A stretch of 64,000 nucleotides of DNA from Tethya wilhelma (Eukaryota; Porifera; Demospongiae; Tethyida; Tethyidae). Position numbers and translations under genes: made by a program. A model generated the notes under the pieces. That model was not told the DNA's origin, ran no database searches, and saw only the letters and a list, made by a program, of their open reading frames with translations. Positions 1 to 13,200 of this stretch are shown piece after piece. Every line of letters begins with the position of its first letter. Within the stretch, counting starts at the first letter, position 1. The DNA is taken from the NCBI GenBank assembly GCA_964030475.1, contig CAXIPT010000006.1, forward strand, positions 3,097,507 through 3,161,506, in the 5' to 3' direction.

Positions 1-433
1 AAACAGTAACTGCACGGACAGAACTAGCCCTGCTGGCATCCTGGCATCTCGAAACCTTCGTGCGAGCGGCTCAGCCCGTCTTTCATCCAATTTTGGTAGT
101 CTAGAGCATCAGTAAGTTATGTTCTATAACTGTAGACTACTAATAGATGATAAACTACTAGCGACTACTCTTCTTTGTAAGTTTTGAAGCTGCTTGTAGC
201 GCTCAGCGGTCGCGAATATTGCTGTTTGCGCAGAACCAAGAGTTTGACGTCATTTATCAAACCGCCGCGCCCCCGTGGCCGTATTTGCTCTTTAATTTGG
301 CAACGATTGACGTCATGCACGTGATTTCGGATACCAGGCTCCCCTTCTCCTTTCCGTGAGTGAAAGGTCAAAGGGGAGCCTGGGGACGAGAGTGAAAGGT
401 CAAAGGGGAGCCTGGGGACGAGGCTACAGCTGC
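1..433. repeat. Fragment of inverted-repeat transposon family (right end)
   Basis: About 70-425 resembles, in the opposite orientation, the interior of the complete element at 60345-60975 (shared blocks include the gctgagcgctacgagcagc-like segment and the tgacgtca motifs). It ends in the family terminal sequence ggggacgaggcta near 425. The last part is a 32-bp direct duplication (about 359-390 and 391-422). The left end is not recognisable, so this is a partial or degraded copy just upstream of the NLR-1 promoter. Confidence 0.6.
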
Positions 434-434
434 T

Positions 435-527
435 ACACAGCCAAAAATTTCGAAAATTTTTTGGCTGTGTACGTGAACCACGCCCTAAAATGACGTAAAA
501 TGATGTAATGAAAAGGTCTTATAAAGA
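435..527 (+). promoter_or_regulatory. Candidate core promoter of NLR-1
   Basis: A TATA-like box (tataaaga, 520-527) lies about 45 bp before the NLR-1 ATG at 572. Just upstream are two bZIP/ATF-type motifs (tgacgtaa at 491-498, and tgatgtaa) and a strong hairpin (435-470) with arms around acacagccaaaa / ttttggctgtgt. The composition and spacing fit a TATA promoter with a very short 5' UTR. No experimental start site is known; the call rests on motif and position only. Confidence 0.5.
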
Positions 528-571
528 GGGGCGGGGCACCTAATAAGCAAAGACAAGAGACAAGAAACAGT

Positions 572-3500
572 ATGTCTAAGCGAAATCTTACTCCTGATCA
601 GGATCTCTACTTCAGTTCTGTTCCTCAAGAGAAGAGGTTCAAACTGGACAAGAGTCTGGACTATGATCATGATAGTGTCCAAAGGGACCTTGGTATAATT
701 GCCACTGCAATGGACCAGTGGGAAGGAAGAATAGCTGAAGAGCTTCAGTTAACGAGACATGACATAGAAGCTATCAGAACAAAGTACCCTGGTGATCTAC
801 CCTTACAAATGTGAGTGTACTATAGAGAGGGAGTCTAGCTGGTATCTTAATTGTATTCCGGGCTGTGGCAATGGTACAAGTTTTAAAACTGCTCAGTTTG
901 ACATCACTGCACCTAGTACCCATGCAAATTGCTAATAGACGAGGCTAATCACTAATGACTATCAGATACATGCAGTGTATACACTTCAAGTTGCCAGTCC
1001 GCTGCAGCTGTCAATCGGCTAGTTTTGTACAGTTTCAGTGCTGTACGTGTTCAAGCTTTAGTAGACAGCCTAAAGATGCTACTAGCTTCTAGCCTCATTC
1101 CCAGGCTACATGATGTCATTTCCGGGTCTTGTACTCGCATCTATCTTAGGCATGAGACCGTTTTCTAAGATTTGTCTTGCCCTTAATTTAAGGAACTTAT
1201 CTAGCAAAGTAACAAGAAAGAGAAGAAAACTAGCCTATTTCCAAGCAGCAGCTGGCGTCTGAATTTAAGACCAGGAAATACGAGTCACGTGATCTGTTAA
1301 TTTAGAAATGATCTGCAATTAACCCACGGATGTTGGACCTCCTCTGGGATGAGGCTACCTCCCTGTGAGTCCACACCCACCAGCCTGAAATTAAAGTTAG
1401 AGAGAAAAGGAGGGAGGGAGCCTGGTATCTAAAATCACGTGGGATAGAAGGGTGGTATAGAAGAGTGATTAGTACGCATGGGCATGGCAATTGGTTTCGT
1501 AACGTTTCGCCTACAGTCATTTCGCTTATGTATCAATTGGCCTACAGACTGTTAATCTGAGACAGTAAACTACTAGCGACTAGCTTTCCTTACAAGTTTT
1601 GTAGCTGCTCGTAGCGCCAACGCTCAGGGATTGCGAATATTGCTTCTATATATGCACGGAACTATAAGAGTTTAATTGACGTCATTATATATTTAATCGA
1701 TTATCACCATGGGATGCCCACGTATTTATTTTTAGTAACAATTGACGTCATACATGTGATTTTAGATACCAGGCTCCCTTTTTCCTTGTGTTCACTTCAT
1801 TTCCAGAGAGGGAGTCTGGGAATGAGGCTAGCTAGCTCCTCTTACTATTGCTTACTAATCTAGCAAAGTAACAAGAAAGAGAAGAAAACTAGCCTATTTC
1901 CAAGCAGCAGCATCTGAATTCAAGACCAGGAAATACGAGTCACGTGATTTGTTAATTTAGAAACAATTTGCAAACACAGATACGAAATATACTTTACATT
2001 TTCAGCTGTTGAACACCAACCAGATATGTGTGCAGACTACTGCAATTTCACGCACACTAATAATTACCCAAACACTATACATATACCCTTGTATGTTAAT
2101 GTTAAATGTTATTGAGAGGGATTCTGAGAAAGAGGCTACTTACTTGGAGCCATTTTAGCATGTCTAGTTTTACTTGTATGAACTTCTCTTCTCTGTAGAA
2201 GAGCTGCCTTACAGAAGTGGCAGGAGAAGTTTGGTCCTATGGCTACCTATAGAGCTCTGATTACAACATTTGTGAGAGCTGGCAGGGGAGACTTTGCTGA
2301 GGCAGTTTGTAGAGTACTTCAAGGTACGTCTTAAACTTTCATCATGCAGATATTTCAATATGTTTTCTATAATGGTATATATATTTCCGATGTAGATTCT
2401 CAACTTGGGGGTCAGAGTGTACCCCAGGCAATCCAGTGCTATGCCATGTACCTCAAAGGAGTGTATCAAAGTGCAAATGTGTCATCAGACAAGTTCCCAA
2501 ACCTCACCTGCAGTGCATTCATCAACCTTGCTCTTGTGAAGAGTGGTCGAGTCAGTCGCTCAGAAGCAGATGAGTTCACAAGAGCTACTCTTCACGGACA
2601 TGTCGATGAGATCCTTCAGAAGAAGGAGCCTATCAAACTGGAGGAGGTGATGAAGCCGGTAGAAGGTCAGGATAAATTGAAGTGTGTTTACATACATGGT
2701 GCACCTGGTATTGGGAAGAGCACATGTGTGGGGGAGCTCTGTAGGAGGTGGGATGAAATTGATGCCTTGAGAGAATATTCACTAGTCATTCTTTTAAGAC
2801 TACATGAGAAGCGAGTGCAAGAAGCAAAGAGTGTGAAAGATCTGTGCTTTTGTGACGATGATAACATACAAGTACAGGAAGCTGTAACTGAGATTATAGC
2901 ATGTCAAGGGAAGGGTGTGTTGTTTGTACTAGATGGCTTTGATGAACTTCCCGACTTTCTTCGACAGAATTCAGTTTTTGTTAATCTCATTCGTGGTACC
3001 TACCTATCCCATTGCACGGTATTGGTTAGTAGTCGTCCTTCTGCTACTGCAGACCTTCTTAGGGTAGCTCGCCCTCAGATACACAAGCAAATAGAAGTGA
3101 TAGGCTTTACTCAAGAGCACATCAAGCAGTATGCTAGAGCCTTCTTTGCTTCCCAACCTGACATGCTAGCTGACTTCTTGACCTACATATCTATTCATCC
3201 AGCTATCCGAAGCTTAATGTACGTTCCACTGAATTGTGCCATAACAGCAGAAATTTACAGTTACAATAGAACAGCCAGTAGGCCTATTCCCCGTACTATG
3301 ACTCAACTCTATACTGAGATGAGTCTGACACTACTGCAGCGACACCTAGGTGAGGATGACCGATTCGCCGAGCAACTTCCTGAAACATTGGAAGACCTTC
3401 CACCTTCACTACTTGAGCCATTCAGTTCATTGGCTAAGCTAGCTTTTGAAGGCCTTGAATCTAAAGAGGTGGTTTTTCATAACCTTTCCGATAGTTTTGT

Positions 3501-5286
3501 CCATTTTGGGTTCATGAATTCCCCAACAGAGCTGTACATGGGGAGAAAAGCTTCAGTCTCTCATAGCTTTTTGCATCTCACCTTACAAGAGTTTCTAGCT
3601 GCTTTACACATTTCTCAACTTTCATCAAGTGAGCAGCAGAGGGTGTTTGAGAAACATTTTTATCGTGATTGGGGTGTGGTCTGGAGGTTTGTAGCCGGTC
3701 TGAGTGGTTTTCAAGGAATTGGATGGGATCTGGTTAAATCAAGAAGTGAAAAAATACAACAAATAAGAATAGATTCAAATAAAGCAATATCACCAGTTTT
3801 GATAAAGTATTTGTATGAAGCACAAGAAAAAGCAGACTATGATATAGTATTGGGAAGGTCTGATGTCGTTATTGGCACTGCTGGCTCTTCATTAGGTGGT
3901 GCATTTGATTGCTATGCTGTTAGCTATTGTGTAGCCGCAGCAAACAAGTATATGTGGAAGCTGTACATGGATGATAGTAAAGAGTTTGCAGTAGTTGAGA
4001 TGCTGATTCATGGGCTACAGTCTCCCATTAAGAGCCCACCTCTAAAGGAACATCCAAACATTCTCTCACTATCACTGGCTAACTGTGGTCTAACTGCAAC
4101 AGCTTTCAACCAACTTGCGGACATCATCCCTCTCATGACCAACTTGAAGGAACTGGATATCCAGGACAACCCAGTTGGTAATGGTGGGTTAGTAAAACTC
4201 TTTCAAGCATTATCTCATCTCAATAATTTGAAATTGCTAGACATGCGGAACACTGACATTGGTTGCCTTGACATTGAAGCTTTGTCTTGTTTGATGTCAC
4301 CATCTTCTAGTCTGAAGGATTTAGCAGTTGGTCAATGGACTGAGTCTCAACCTGAAATTGTTAAGGAAATATTAAAGACTGTTCTCTCACCATCATCATT
4401 GGAGTGTTTGAGGCTGGGTTATTCAAGTTTTCATGATGTCACATTGCATAAAGAAAATAGAAACCTCACCAGTTTAATCTTTTATAATCACTATTATAAT
4501 TTATCACCTTTTTTTACTCAAATTGCTAACATTGTCCCTCTTTTGGTCAACTTGAAGGAGTTTGACATCAGTTATCACACAGAAAATGAAGATAGACTAA
4601 TAAAACTCTTACATGCATTATCTTGTCTTAAACATTTACAAGTACTCAATTTGTCTGGTGTTATCACTGGTTGTTCAGATCTTGAAGCTTTGTCTCATTT
4701 GATATCATCATCTTCTAGTCTAAAGAAACTAAAAATTGGACCAGCTAAATCCGAATATGTGTACAATCAGTCACTGACCGAAATTAATGATGCAATGTTG
4801 AAGATTGTATTCTCACCATCATCACTGGAGCATTTGGTCCTTACTAGTGTAAGAGTTGTTACTGAGAGCAATCAAGCTTTCAAATTGCTGGAGGAAAATA
4901 ACAACCTGACTGAGTTAGAAATATACAATGTATCCCCTGAGTTGTCAAATTTAGTCACTTCAGCACTGTGCAAAAATTCTCACTTGCAAGTCTTTGAAAT
5001 TTCACTGATGCATATGCATATGTTTAACCTTACTATTAAAGATATAGCCCCATCCTTAGTAGAACTACTCCGTACTAATCATACGCTAAAAACTTTGATA
5101 TTGCGCAGTTCAGTTTCACATAATCAGCTTCTAACACTTAACAATGCTCTTCATTTTAATCACACCTTGGAAACACTTATTGTCAGGGAATCTCATGAAC
5201 TTAGCCACCCTGCAGCTGACCTGGATAGGCAAAGGCTGGACACTCGTATAGCTTTCTATGGAACTTGTATACAAATTCATTTCTGA
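572..5286 (+). CDS. NLR-1: Death (type A)-NACHT-LRR receptor, intact
   Basis: Three exons can be built with consensus GT-AG sites: 572-810, 2199-2323 and 2396-5286 (phases 2 and 1), giving 1084 residues. Residues 1 to about 121 form a Death-fold domain split over two exons. The NACHT ATPase follows, with Walker A GAPGIGKST at about 223-231, Walker B LFVLDGFDELP at about 297-307 and a sensor-like VLVSSRPSA. From about residue 660 come leucine-rich repeats of the NLR type. The domain order is that of animal NOD-like receptors: intracellular sensors that bind ATP, oligomerise and recruit Death-fold partners. No signal peptide or membrane segment is seen. The ATG at 572 is the first in frame and has a TATA-like box about 45 bp upstream. 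All three exons are open to the stop at 5284-5286, so this is one of two apparently functional NLRs here. Function is inferred from family. Confidence 0.9.
811..2198 (+). repeat. NLR-1 intron 1, filled with repeats
   Basis: This intron is about 1.4 kb, against about 60 bp for the equivalent intron in NLR-2 and NLR-7. It holds a family element from about 1091 (tagcctcattcccaggct) to about 1831 (agtctgggaatgaggcta), possibly flanked by a decayed 9-bp duplication (actagcttc / gctagctcc). A direct repeat of about 115 bp (about 1199-1316 and 1858-1975; starts ctagcaaagtaacaagaaag) brackets part of it. No coding exon is seen inside. Confidence 0.6.
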
Positions 5287-5732
5287 CTCTTAAGACGTAT
5301 GATTATGTTGGTTGTTTTTTATATAGTCCTTATTAGCTAGTGAGGAAGTTAAGGAGGCTAGCTAGCTGGGATCCGGCTCTATATATATAGCCTGTTGTGT
5401 GTATACTATTTGGCATGTCAATAATAACCATGAGTGTAGTTTAAAATTTATTTTGTATACGTTAATTATTTTCAATTACATGTCCATGATTCAGTGTTTT
5501 GTACAACATGCAATGATTATAACTGTTGTGTACATGTGTATTTTAGTTATATGGCTGGCTGGCTGTATACATACATGTCTGACTAATTTAATAATCATTG
5601 TTTTAGATTTAATTTTAAATTTTTAATTTAGACTATCATTCTAAACTTTAATGATCGATGCAATAATATACCTTAGTAAATATAATACTTTAACTGCCAC
5701 ACACACTATTGTACATGATTGTCTGTGTTCCT
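5287..5732. other. AT-rich 3' flank of NLR-1, no gene seen
   Basis: A short AT-rich convergent interval between the NLR-1 stop and the CCT3 3' end on the minus strand. Its small open frames are AT-rich with no recognisable protein pattern. It probably holds both 3' UTRs. Confidence 0.5.
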
Positions 5733-6675
5733 CTACTCATGTTCCATGGGTGCTCCACCAGCTCCTTCTCTGTCTTTATCTTTCTTACTACCAGAGACAA
5801 TGTCATCAATACGAAGCAACAAAATGGCCGTCTACAAGGAACAAAAACAATGCCCACACTCTTGACACCATGGCCAGCACACTAATATTAGAGTATATCA
5901 TTACCTCAATGGCTGTCTTGAATGTCTGCAGTTTAACTGAGAGAGGTTCCCACACTCCCAATTCATTCATGTCCGCTAGCACTCCACTGTCACCATCAAC
6001 ACCCCACCGTGGGTTGCCACTAGCAACATGCTTAGCCTGCATGGAGATAGAGTGAGATGACAAGCAAGAGTGATACCTAAATAGAATACATGGACATGCA
6101 TGCTCTAATCGGATATAAAATACCCTCTCTATTTTTGAAATTTCAAATCCTGTTGGAATATGCTTGTTCTCCCCAATCTTTTGGTTGCTTTTCCAGCTTG
6201 CTACACTTTACCAGTCAAAAGTTAGTATGAAACATATTGACAGGCATGACATCATGAACCTCGTTACTAACCACGTGTTTTACTTCCAATGGCATTCTCA
6301 AACCAGATATATAGATTTTAGATATCAGACATAATGTAAAAACTAGGGGCATACCAAGGTAATAATAAAAAATTTACATGTACGTAGCATTCAACCAAAA
6401 CCTATAATTCATCAGATCTAACTCACCCTCAATGAAGTGAGCACTCTGATGGTGTTAGCACCACAGTTCTGTAGCAGTGTTCGAGGTATAATCTCCAATG
6501 CTTTGCTCACAGCTCTATAAGGCCACTGTTGGACTCCAGCCACACTCTTAGCCTTCTCATTGAGAGCACAAGCCAATGCCATCTCTGTTGCTCCCCCTCC
6601 AGGGACCAGACGAGGGTCCACCATCACATTACGAGCAACCTGCATCGCATCTTGAAGGTTACGCTCAACCTGAGT
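5733..6675 (-). pseudogene. CCT3: CCT3 (TCP-1 gamma) 3' end, truncated copy A
   Basis: Three minus-strand exons encode the C-terminal part of chaperonin CCT subunit gamma: 6427-6675 (VERNLQDAMQVARNV..., then LVPGGGATEMA), 5905-6036 (NPRWGVDGDSGVLADMNELG...) and 5733-5831 (LLLRIDDIVSGSKKDKD..., stop 5733-5735). Splice sites are consensus and the frame is open. CCT3 is a subunit of the eukaryotic ring chaperonin that folds actin and tubulin. The copy ends abruptly at an N (6676), beyond which sequence jumps to the cluster spacer, so the N-terminal two thirds are missing. It is either a duplicated gene tail or the end of a real CCT3 gene broken by the assembly. It is the best preserved of the CCT3 tails here. 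Confidence 0.82.
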
Positions 6676-6676
6676 N

Positions 6677-7259
6677 AAAGAAGACACTATAATACAATCA
6701 TAAAACAGTGAATAGGAGTGAGTGTGTGCACTATAGGAGATGTGAGTACATTATGTGTGAGACTGTCAGTGAGAGCTAGCACATTCACAAGTGGTTGTAT
6801 GGTTGTGGTTTTATCTCCATGGAAACACCAATTGTTTCAATTAACTCTCAATTCTATAGTCCAATATACTAGGGAAATGGGAAGTGAGTGTGTAACTGTT
6901 TGTTAGAGAGGACAGTCATGATACAGTGTAGGTTTTAGTGTGTGTTAGCTGTAGTGATAGTAGGAGTGAGGCTGAGAGTCCACTCCTCAGTCCATTCTCC
7001 ATCACTGAGGAGGAGATGAAGACAAGGACTACCATCATCACAATCAACTACACCACAACACACCAAACACATCACCACCTAACACACATACTTTAGTCCT
7101 ATAGTGAAACAACTACATGTATTCCCAACAATTAATGTGACAGTAAATAATTGTTACAGTGTGGAGTCATACAATAAAATTAATGTTCTACAGGCTGGTT
7201 AACTTTTGATACTTGCTGAATTAAATTTCTAATTATTTACAAATTCAATAGCTCAGTTA
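6677..7259. repeat. Cluster spacer, copy 1
   Basis: Non-coding sequence also found at about 23070-23520 and 39950-40400, and reversed at about 35590-36060. Recognisable blocks include gaagacactataatac, gagctagcacattcacaag and ccatcactgaggaggagatg. Here it runs into the 3' end of the Eph-like gene; elsewhere it leads to type-B NLR genes. No conserved reading frame was identified, so it is treated as part of the duplicated unit. Confidence 0.7.
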
Positions 7260-10200
7260 TTAGTTGATTGTAAACTTCTGAAGGTGGGCACAGAAGCTGC
7301 GTCCACAGCCTTGAGGGATCACTCTGAAGTGGTGCTCACCAAGAGGAACATTTTCAATAGTATAAGGACTGGAACCTGCACAATATCGAAGAAGTCATAT
7401 ATATAGATCGATCGTTGTGCCATCTGTGCACATGTATAAGTATGTCTACATACATTCCACAAATTCAGTTCTGTCCAAAATACATCTGTAGCCACTGGTG
7501 AGTCCAGTTCCTTCAAACTCAAACGTCACTGTGTTTCTGTTGATAGTTCTTCCTCGATTCTGCAGTACCACAACACAGAACTCATCATCTCCATGGACCC
7601 AGATCCTGTTCCGAGCTATGGCTCTCCTTTCTCGAGGTCTAGATCGATCTCTGGCTATCACACGCAAGGTGTAGTCACCAGGAGGGATTCCAGTTCTCTC
7701 AAACACACCATCAGAACCTGCATGTGTCATTGTGTGTACAAGCATGACAAGGCCTAATTGTTTATACACACACGACTCGATTCATGGTTGAGGCCACCCG
7801 CTTAAGGGCATGCAACTATTTTGTTTTCCATTGACCCCCTGTGACCCCTAGCTACTCTATTGTCACTTCCACCCATCCAGTAGCTGACAATTAGCCTATA
7901 AAAAAATATGGTTGCTATGCAATGGCAAACACACACACACACACCATAGATTATATAGACATACGTACCCGGGATTGGAAACGGAGGTCACATGACAGTA
8001 TAGTCCCATAGTTAACTCACGAAGCCTTCCGCATTGTTAATTTTTGGTCATTTTTTGTCGAGTAAAATTGATTGTACAAGGAAGGCTGCTTTTCTTTCAA
8101 AAAAACTCACTCCTCGTACAAGCCAAGAGAAAAAGTAAGTTGTAGAAGTAAAGTCAGTTATTTGAACTAGCGTTTCCACAAATAAATGCTGCTTTACAGA
8201 TTTTATTAGCTAATTTCTAGGCGCTCAAAATTGGACCACTTACACTACTTTTTTTTCTCCCTCTCCTGTTGGCTGTGCGCTTTATCAATGTGAGCTAGCT
8301 GTCTCCATGTCTCGAGAAGGTCTTAGTATATGCCCTTAGCCATACTAGATATTCTCTTAGTCTGTTGTTCGTCAGCTAAGACTGGACAAAGCCGTGTTTT
8401 GACCAATTTTGCTATCAAAACTTATCATCCCTCTCCCAGCTGTCTCAACGCAGTAGAGCCAATTTGTGCCCTATCAACTCAAGCACTAGTACAAACCATA
8501 TGCCCTTCTGGGCAGTTTGAACGAATATACCTATCAGAGAAAGAACTGTGGGTCGAAAATGAGCAGCATGTCATGTACTGTTTTGATACAGCTGTACATG
8601 CACAGAACTAAAAACTTCTCAGGCGCATGCAATACGTGATTGCAAACATTTTAGTGGCTATTTATGACTTATTCTTATCTTTTGGGGTCGTCTTGTAGCT
8701 GCTGTTCGTTGGTTTTTGACTTCTTTAGAAAAAACTAAGCTGCAAAATTGACAATGCCGAGTGCTTCACAAAAATGTATCACGTGACCTCCGTTTCCAAT
8801 CCCGTGTACGTAGTCTATATAATCTATGCACACACACACACACACACACACACACTGATGGAACTGCTTACAGTCAACTCTTTTATTGTCCAAGTGTGTA
8901 AGATGACACTCTATCGAAACATTAACACCATGCCTATTGGTTTCAAACTCAGCATAGAGTCTGTCCACATCAAGAATAGGTGTGTTGTTGACAAAGAACA
9001 CTTCAAGTGCTGTGAATGTAAAGAAGTTAGGTATAATAACATGCACTGTATTTATGCATGCACAATGAAAAAATAATAATCACCTGGTACTTCAAACTGT
9101 ACTCCACCAATTGGAATTTCCTCAGAGTGGTTTTGTCGCTGGACAATGAGATTGTGACCACCTGGAGCTAACTGAGACAGGGCCACTTCATATGGGAACA
9201 AGCCTAAATTATAGTGACATAAGCAATTACCACTATATAGTCAACAACAGCAACCAAGCTAAACTACTTACAAGCTTCAGGTACTTCAAAATCTACAGAA
9301 CATAGGATGTCATCCGTGCTCACACCATCCAAAGTTGGACAACTAAAGCTAACAACATCATCAAAGACAACAGCACTGCATTCACCAATTTCAGCTGTAT
9401 ACAGTACGTACATGAGGAAGCGTGTGTAGTATATGGTATGACTTTTATTGTACAGTACATTTTTTTAATCTTTACCGTCATCATCTTCAATGACAACTAG
9501 AACAACATTGTTCAGTGTCAGTAGTCTCTCCTCATCCAGTGGAGATGTGTCTACTTCAAGCACGATCAGATAGCCTTCATTGACTTCAGTCTCAAAGTCA
9601 TCCCTTGGTCTATTGAGAAGAACATTCATTTCAGTAGAAATGTTAAAACTAAACGATTGAATAGTCTCATCAAAGTCAGAACCTGAAAAAGAAATACAAA
9701 CCATCCATATATAGTATAATATATAAATAAACAGAGGGAACAGATGATCATGCACTTACGATTAGCTGGCTGTGTGAGTGCCAGAGATGGGAAGGCAGCA
9801 TTGAGGTCAACAGAGGGATATCGATCTTGAAACTCATTGTAAGTGAGTGGCACTGTTCGAACCACAACTCCACCCACAATAGAACCTCCAGATAGAGAAA
9901 TGATGCTACTTATATTGACTGTGCCAGATTCTGGGACGGAAACTATTCTTGGTCTGGCATTAGGATCGACAAAATCTTGAACATGAAAGTCCAGAAATAG
10001 AGCTGCAACAAAATAAACAAATAGTTAACAGAAAATTACATAAGGTTATCTAAAAGCAATCAGAATTAGAATGTGAGAGCAAATCATACGTGTGAGAACT
10101 CCACCATCAATACAGCCAGATCCACTCTGCCTGCCATCTCCAACCAACTCAGGAGGACATTGGCAAATGAAGCTGCCAGGCGTGTTCACACAAGTAGCAC

Positions 10201-13200
10201 CATCAACATAGTCACTAAATCCAGAAGCACACTCATCAATATCTGAATGTATAATTGCAGAGAGCATAAAATATCAAAGAGTGATGACAAAATTCTCATT
10301 GCAATTCATAAACTACACATTAAATATATATTATTGCATGACTGGGAGGGCAATATGGGGAAATATTAATTCAGCTCGAGGGTGGCAGTATTGGCCCGAC
10401 CAACGGGAGGGACAATACAGAGCCCAAGAGCTGAATATTTCCCCAATATTGCCCGACCTTTGGAGTGCAATAATAGATTTATTATTATGACTTCATGATA
10501 ATTATTCTTCAGCAACAAACCACGGCCACTTGAACACAAACCAGTATGCACTATGTGTAGGTATAGCTGCAGCTGTATACAAGTATCTGTGGTTACTAGC
10601 TATGTAAATTGACCCATGTCTAACATGTACATCTTGTAGTGATAATTAAAAAGTGTGCAATAGAGCGTTTTCATATGACGTCAGTGGTGTACAGATGAAT
10701 ATGTAAATTAGTAAATGAATATGCAAATTAGCGATAGTGATAGGGAGAAATGTATGGGAGAATTCTGTTCTGCTACTTAGCGATTACAGCGCTCAACGAT
10801 CGGTTTATATGTTGTGGCTTACAAGGCAGTAGTGTCAAAAATCACCTGGAAGCAAGCTCTTGTTGCTGCAGTAAGTGAAAAATCCAGACTTGAAGGCTTT
10901 CTCCCATACATTCAGTACTTTAGCTGTACACCAGAAGGCAGCTGCTACGTGAACCACGCCCCAAAAATTGCGTAAAATGACGTAAATGCAAACGCTCCAT
11001 AACCTTCCTTGCAATATGGGAGAATATTGCCCAGCTACTGACCAATCAGATTGCTTATAGAACACTATATAGTCATACAATAAAAGTATATATACCTTCA
11101 CAAGTAAAGCTTCCAATGGTATTCACACAACTTGTACCATTGGGACAGAAGTCAGCACCGAGAGTACATTCATCAACATCTGGACATTAAAACAAGAGTC
11201 CTATGAATTACTAATCAACTCTTCTTTTCTGAAAATCGCTGCAAATCAGTACCTGTACAGCCACTCCCACTGGCTCTACCATCTCCACTGTAACCAACCA
11301 GACAGGAGCACTCAAAGCTGCCAAAAGTGTTTGTACAAATGGCTACATCAACACAGTCATCTTCACCAGTGAAACACTCATTTGTATCAGATTCTAGTCA
11401 ATGGAGAATACATCAACACTTGAAAACATCATCACGCACTAAGTGTTAAAAAACTGCACGCTTTGGTCTGACCTGGCACAAATACTTCAACTGTCGTAGT
11501 GGCCGTCCTATTTTGAACATCAGTCACATTGATTGTGAGGTTATAGCCTCCAGGGGGGATGTCAGGTGCAGCCAGCTCAATACCGGCCAAATCACCTATA
11601 GAGATTTGTGAAGAACCAAGAAACAGCATCATCTTGCAAATACTAAAATTAATGAGGTTATACATACATGGATCAATGGGTCCAAAACTACTGAGGAAGC
11701 ACGTTGGTGAAGATAGGACCTCTTCACTAGCAGTGCAAGTGATGAAGGCATTTCTATTCAGTCCAACATTGCAAGTTATTTCTACGCAAACAAGAAGACA
11801 TAATATTATTATAGTGCAACAGAATTAAGTCAATACAAAAATATGTGTCTGTATGGAAGTCTACTGGCTGTGAATACATATAGGTACAAAATTAAGTCTT
11901 TGGAACCACCATACCTAGTCTGGTTCCTAGGAAAAATATCTTTTCTGAATCTAGATCTCCAGTAGTGGAATTGGCAGCAACTAATAGTCCATGGCCCGTA
12001 GGTGAAAACTGATCACGGTCAATTTCTATGAACACAATGTTACCTACAAAAAAAGACCAAAGAATACATCTGATCAACAAATGCTGCTTCACACATTTCT
12101 TACAGTTATCAATAGTCTCTCCATTACTAAAGAGACAACGTGTAGCATCAATTTCTCCACCAGAAACCTGGCATTTGACTATCAGTGGCCGGAATGGTAC
12201 ATCCAAGGTGTTGCATGTTAAATCAAACACTATAAAGGAAGCAAGGTAAAAAAAAATCAAAAGGAAAAAAACTCTTTCAGTCATTTAAAAGTCAATATAT
12301 TAAATAATCTTTCTTTAACCTGGGTTAGGTTGGACAAAGAATTGCACCTCTGAGGTGGCTGCTTGTCCATAAGTGGAGGTACCAGTCACAACAAGGTTAT
12401 GGGGACCAGGTTCAAACCTGCTCAAATCAATCACCAGATTATCAGTACCTACAAACCAAAAGAGAATTACATACAGCATAGAACAAAGTATAAATTATTC
12501 CTAACACATACAGTCTTCAATGATGACACCATTGCCATAGTTACAAGTATATTTCTCCACTTCTCCTCTGATAACTATGCACTCAAACGGCTGGAAGTCT
12601 ACTGGGGAACCAGGTGCAAGAAAACAGCTGATGGCAAATGGGAAAGGAGGCTCAGTTGGAGTTGGAGTTTCTGTGAAAAGAGATTTGTGTTAATATAGAG
12701 TACCTGTATGGCTCCAAATTCTCATGGCACAATAATTTTGTGAATTTTGCGATTTGACCTTATATTATGAAAACCGCATATTAGCAATAAATTTCAGAGA
12801 TCGTGATTCACGAAAATTAGTTCAAAACAGCAAAGATATAGATTTTTCACGAACTTTTTGTGCCACGAAAATTTGGAGCTACACAGTAATGGAGTATTCA
12901 CACAGCTTGTCCCATTGGAGCAGAAGACACACTACCTTGAGCATACTCATGTGCATACTCTTGGCAGCTGGAGTGCAATTAAATCCCTAATTGCACTCTG
13001 AATCATGTGGTTACCTACACTAATTTCCATGGAGCCACATACCATCACATCTGAATGCAAATGGGCAATTCCAGGCCAAGTCAACACAAAAAAATGAGCA
13101 CCCTCATAGAATTCAACGAAACTTGAGGTACACATACCTTACCACAAGTTATTATCCCACACCTGATTTGGGTGTCATATGTTACATGGCTTCTGACTTA

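Noticed and set aside
359..422. Two 32-bp direct repeats that might suggest a CRISPR-like array
   Set aside because: Only two units with no unique spacers, inside a transposon end in an animal genome.
1199..1975. Direct repeats of about 115 bp as a possible small LTR element
   Set aside because: No TG...CA ends, primer-binding site or coding part. A duplicated intron segment or nested MITE insertion explains it better.
2344..2395. Upstream extension of the NLR-1 NACHT exon as an alternative start at 2344
   Set aside because: These codons are intron sequence before a consensus acceptor at 2394-2395. Paralogues share the exon border but not the extension.
5399..5626. 75-codon hydrophobic open frame downstream of NLR-1
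   Set aside because: AT-rich 3' flank. The hydrophobic composition follows from T-rich codons, and there is no homologous frame after the other NLRs.
6677..7250. Spacer as a possible further CCT3 exon region
   Set aside because: Translations of the conserved blocks do not follow the CCT3 sequence pattern, although the spacer follows the CCT3 tail in each unit.
8330..8611. 93-codon frame inside the 7945-8830 element, considered as a transposase fragment
   Set aside because: No catalytic pattern or recognisable domain; too short to support.
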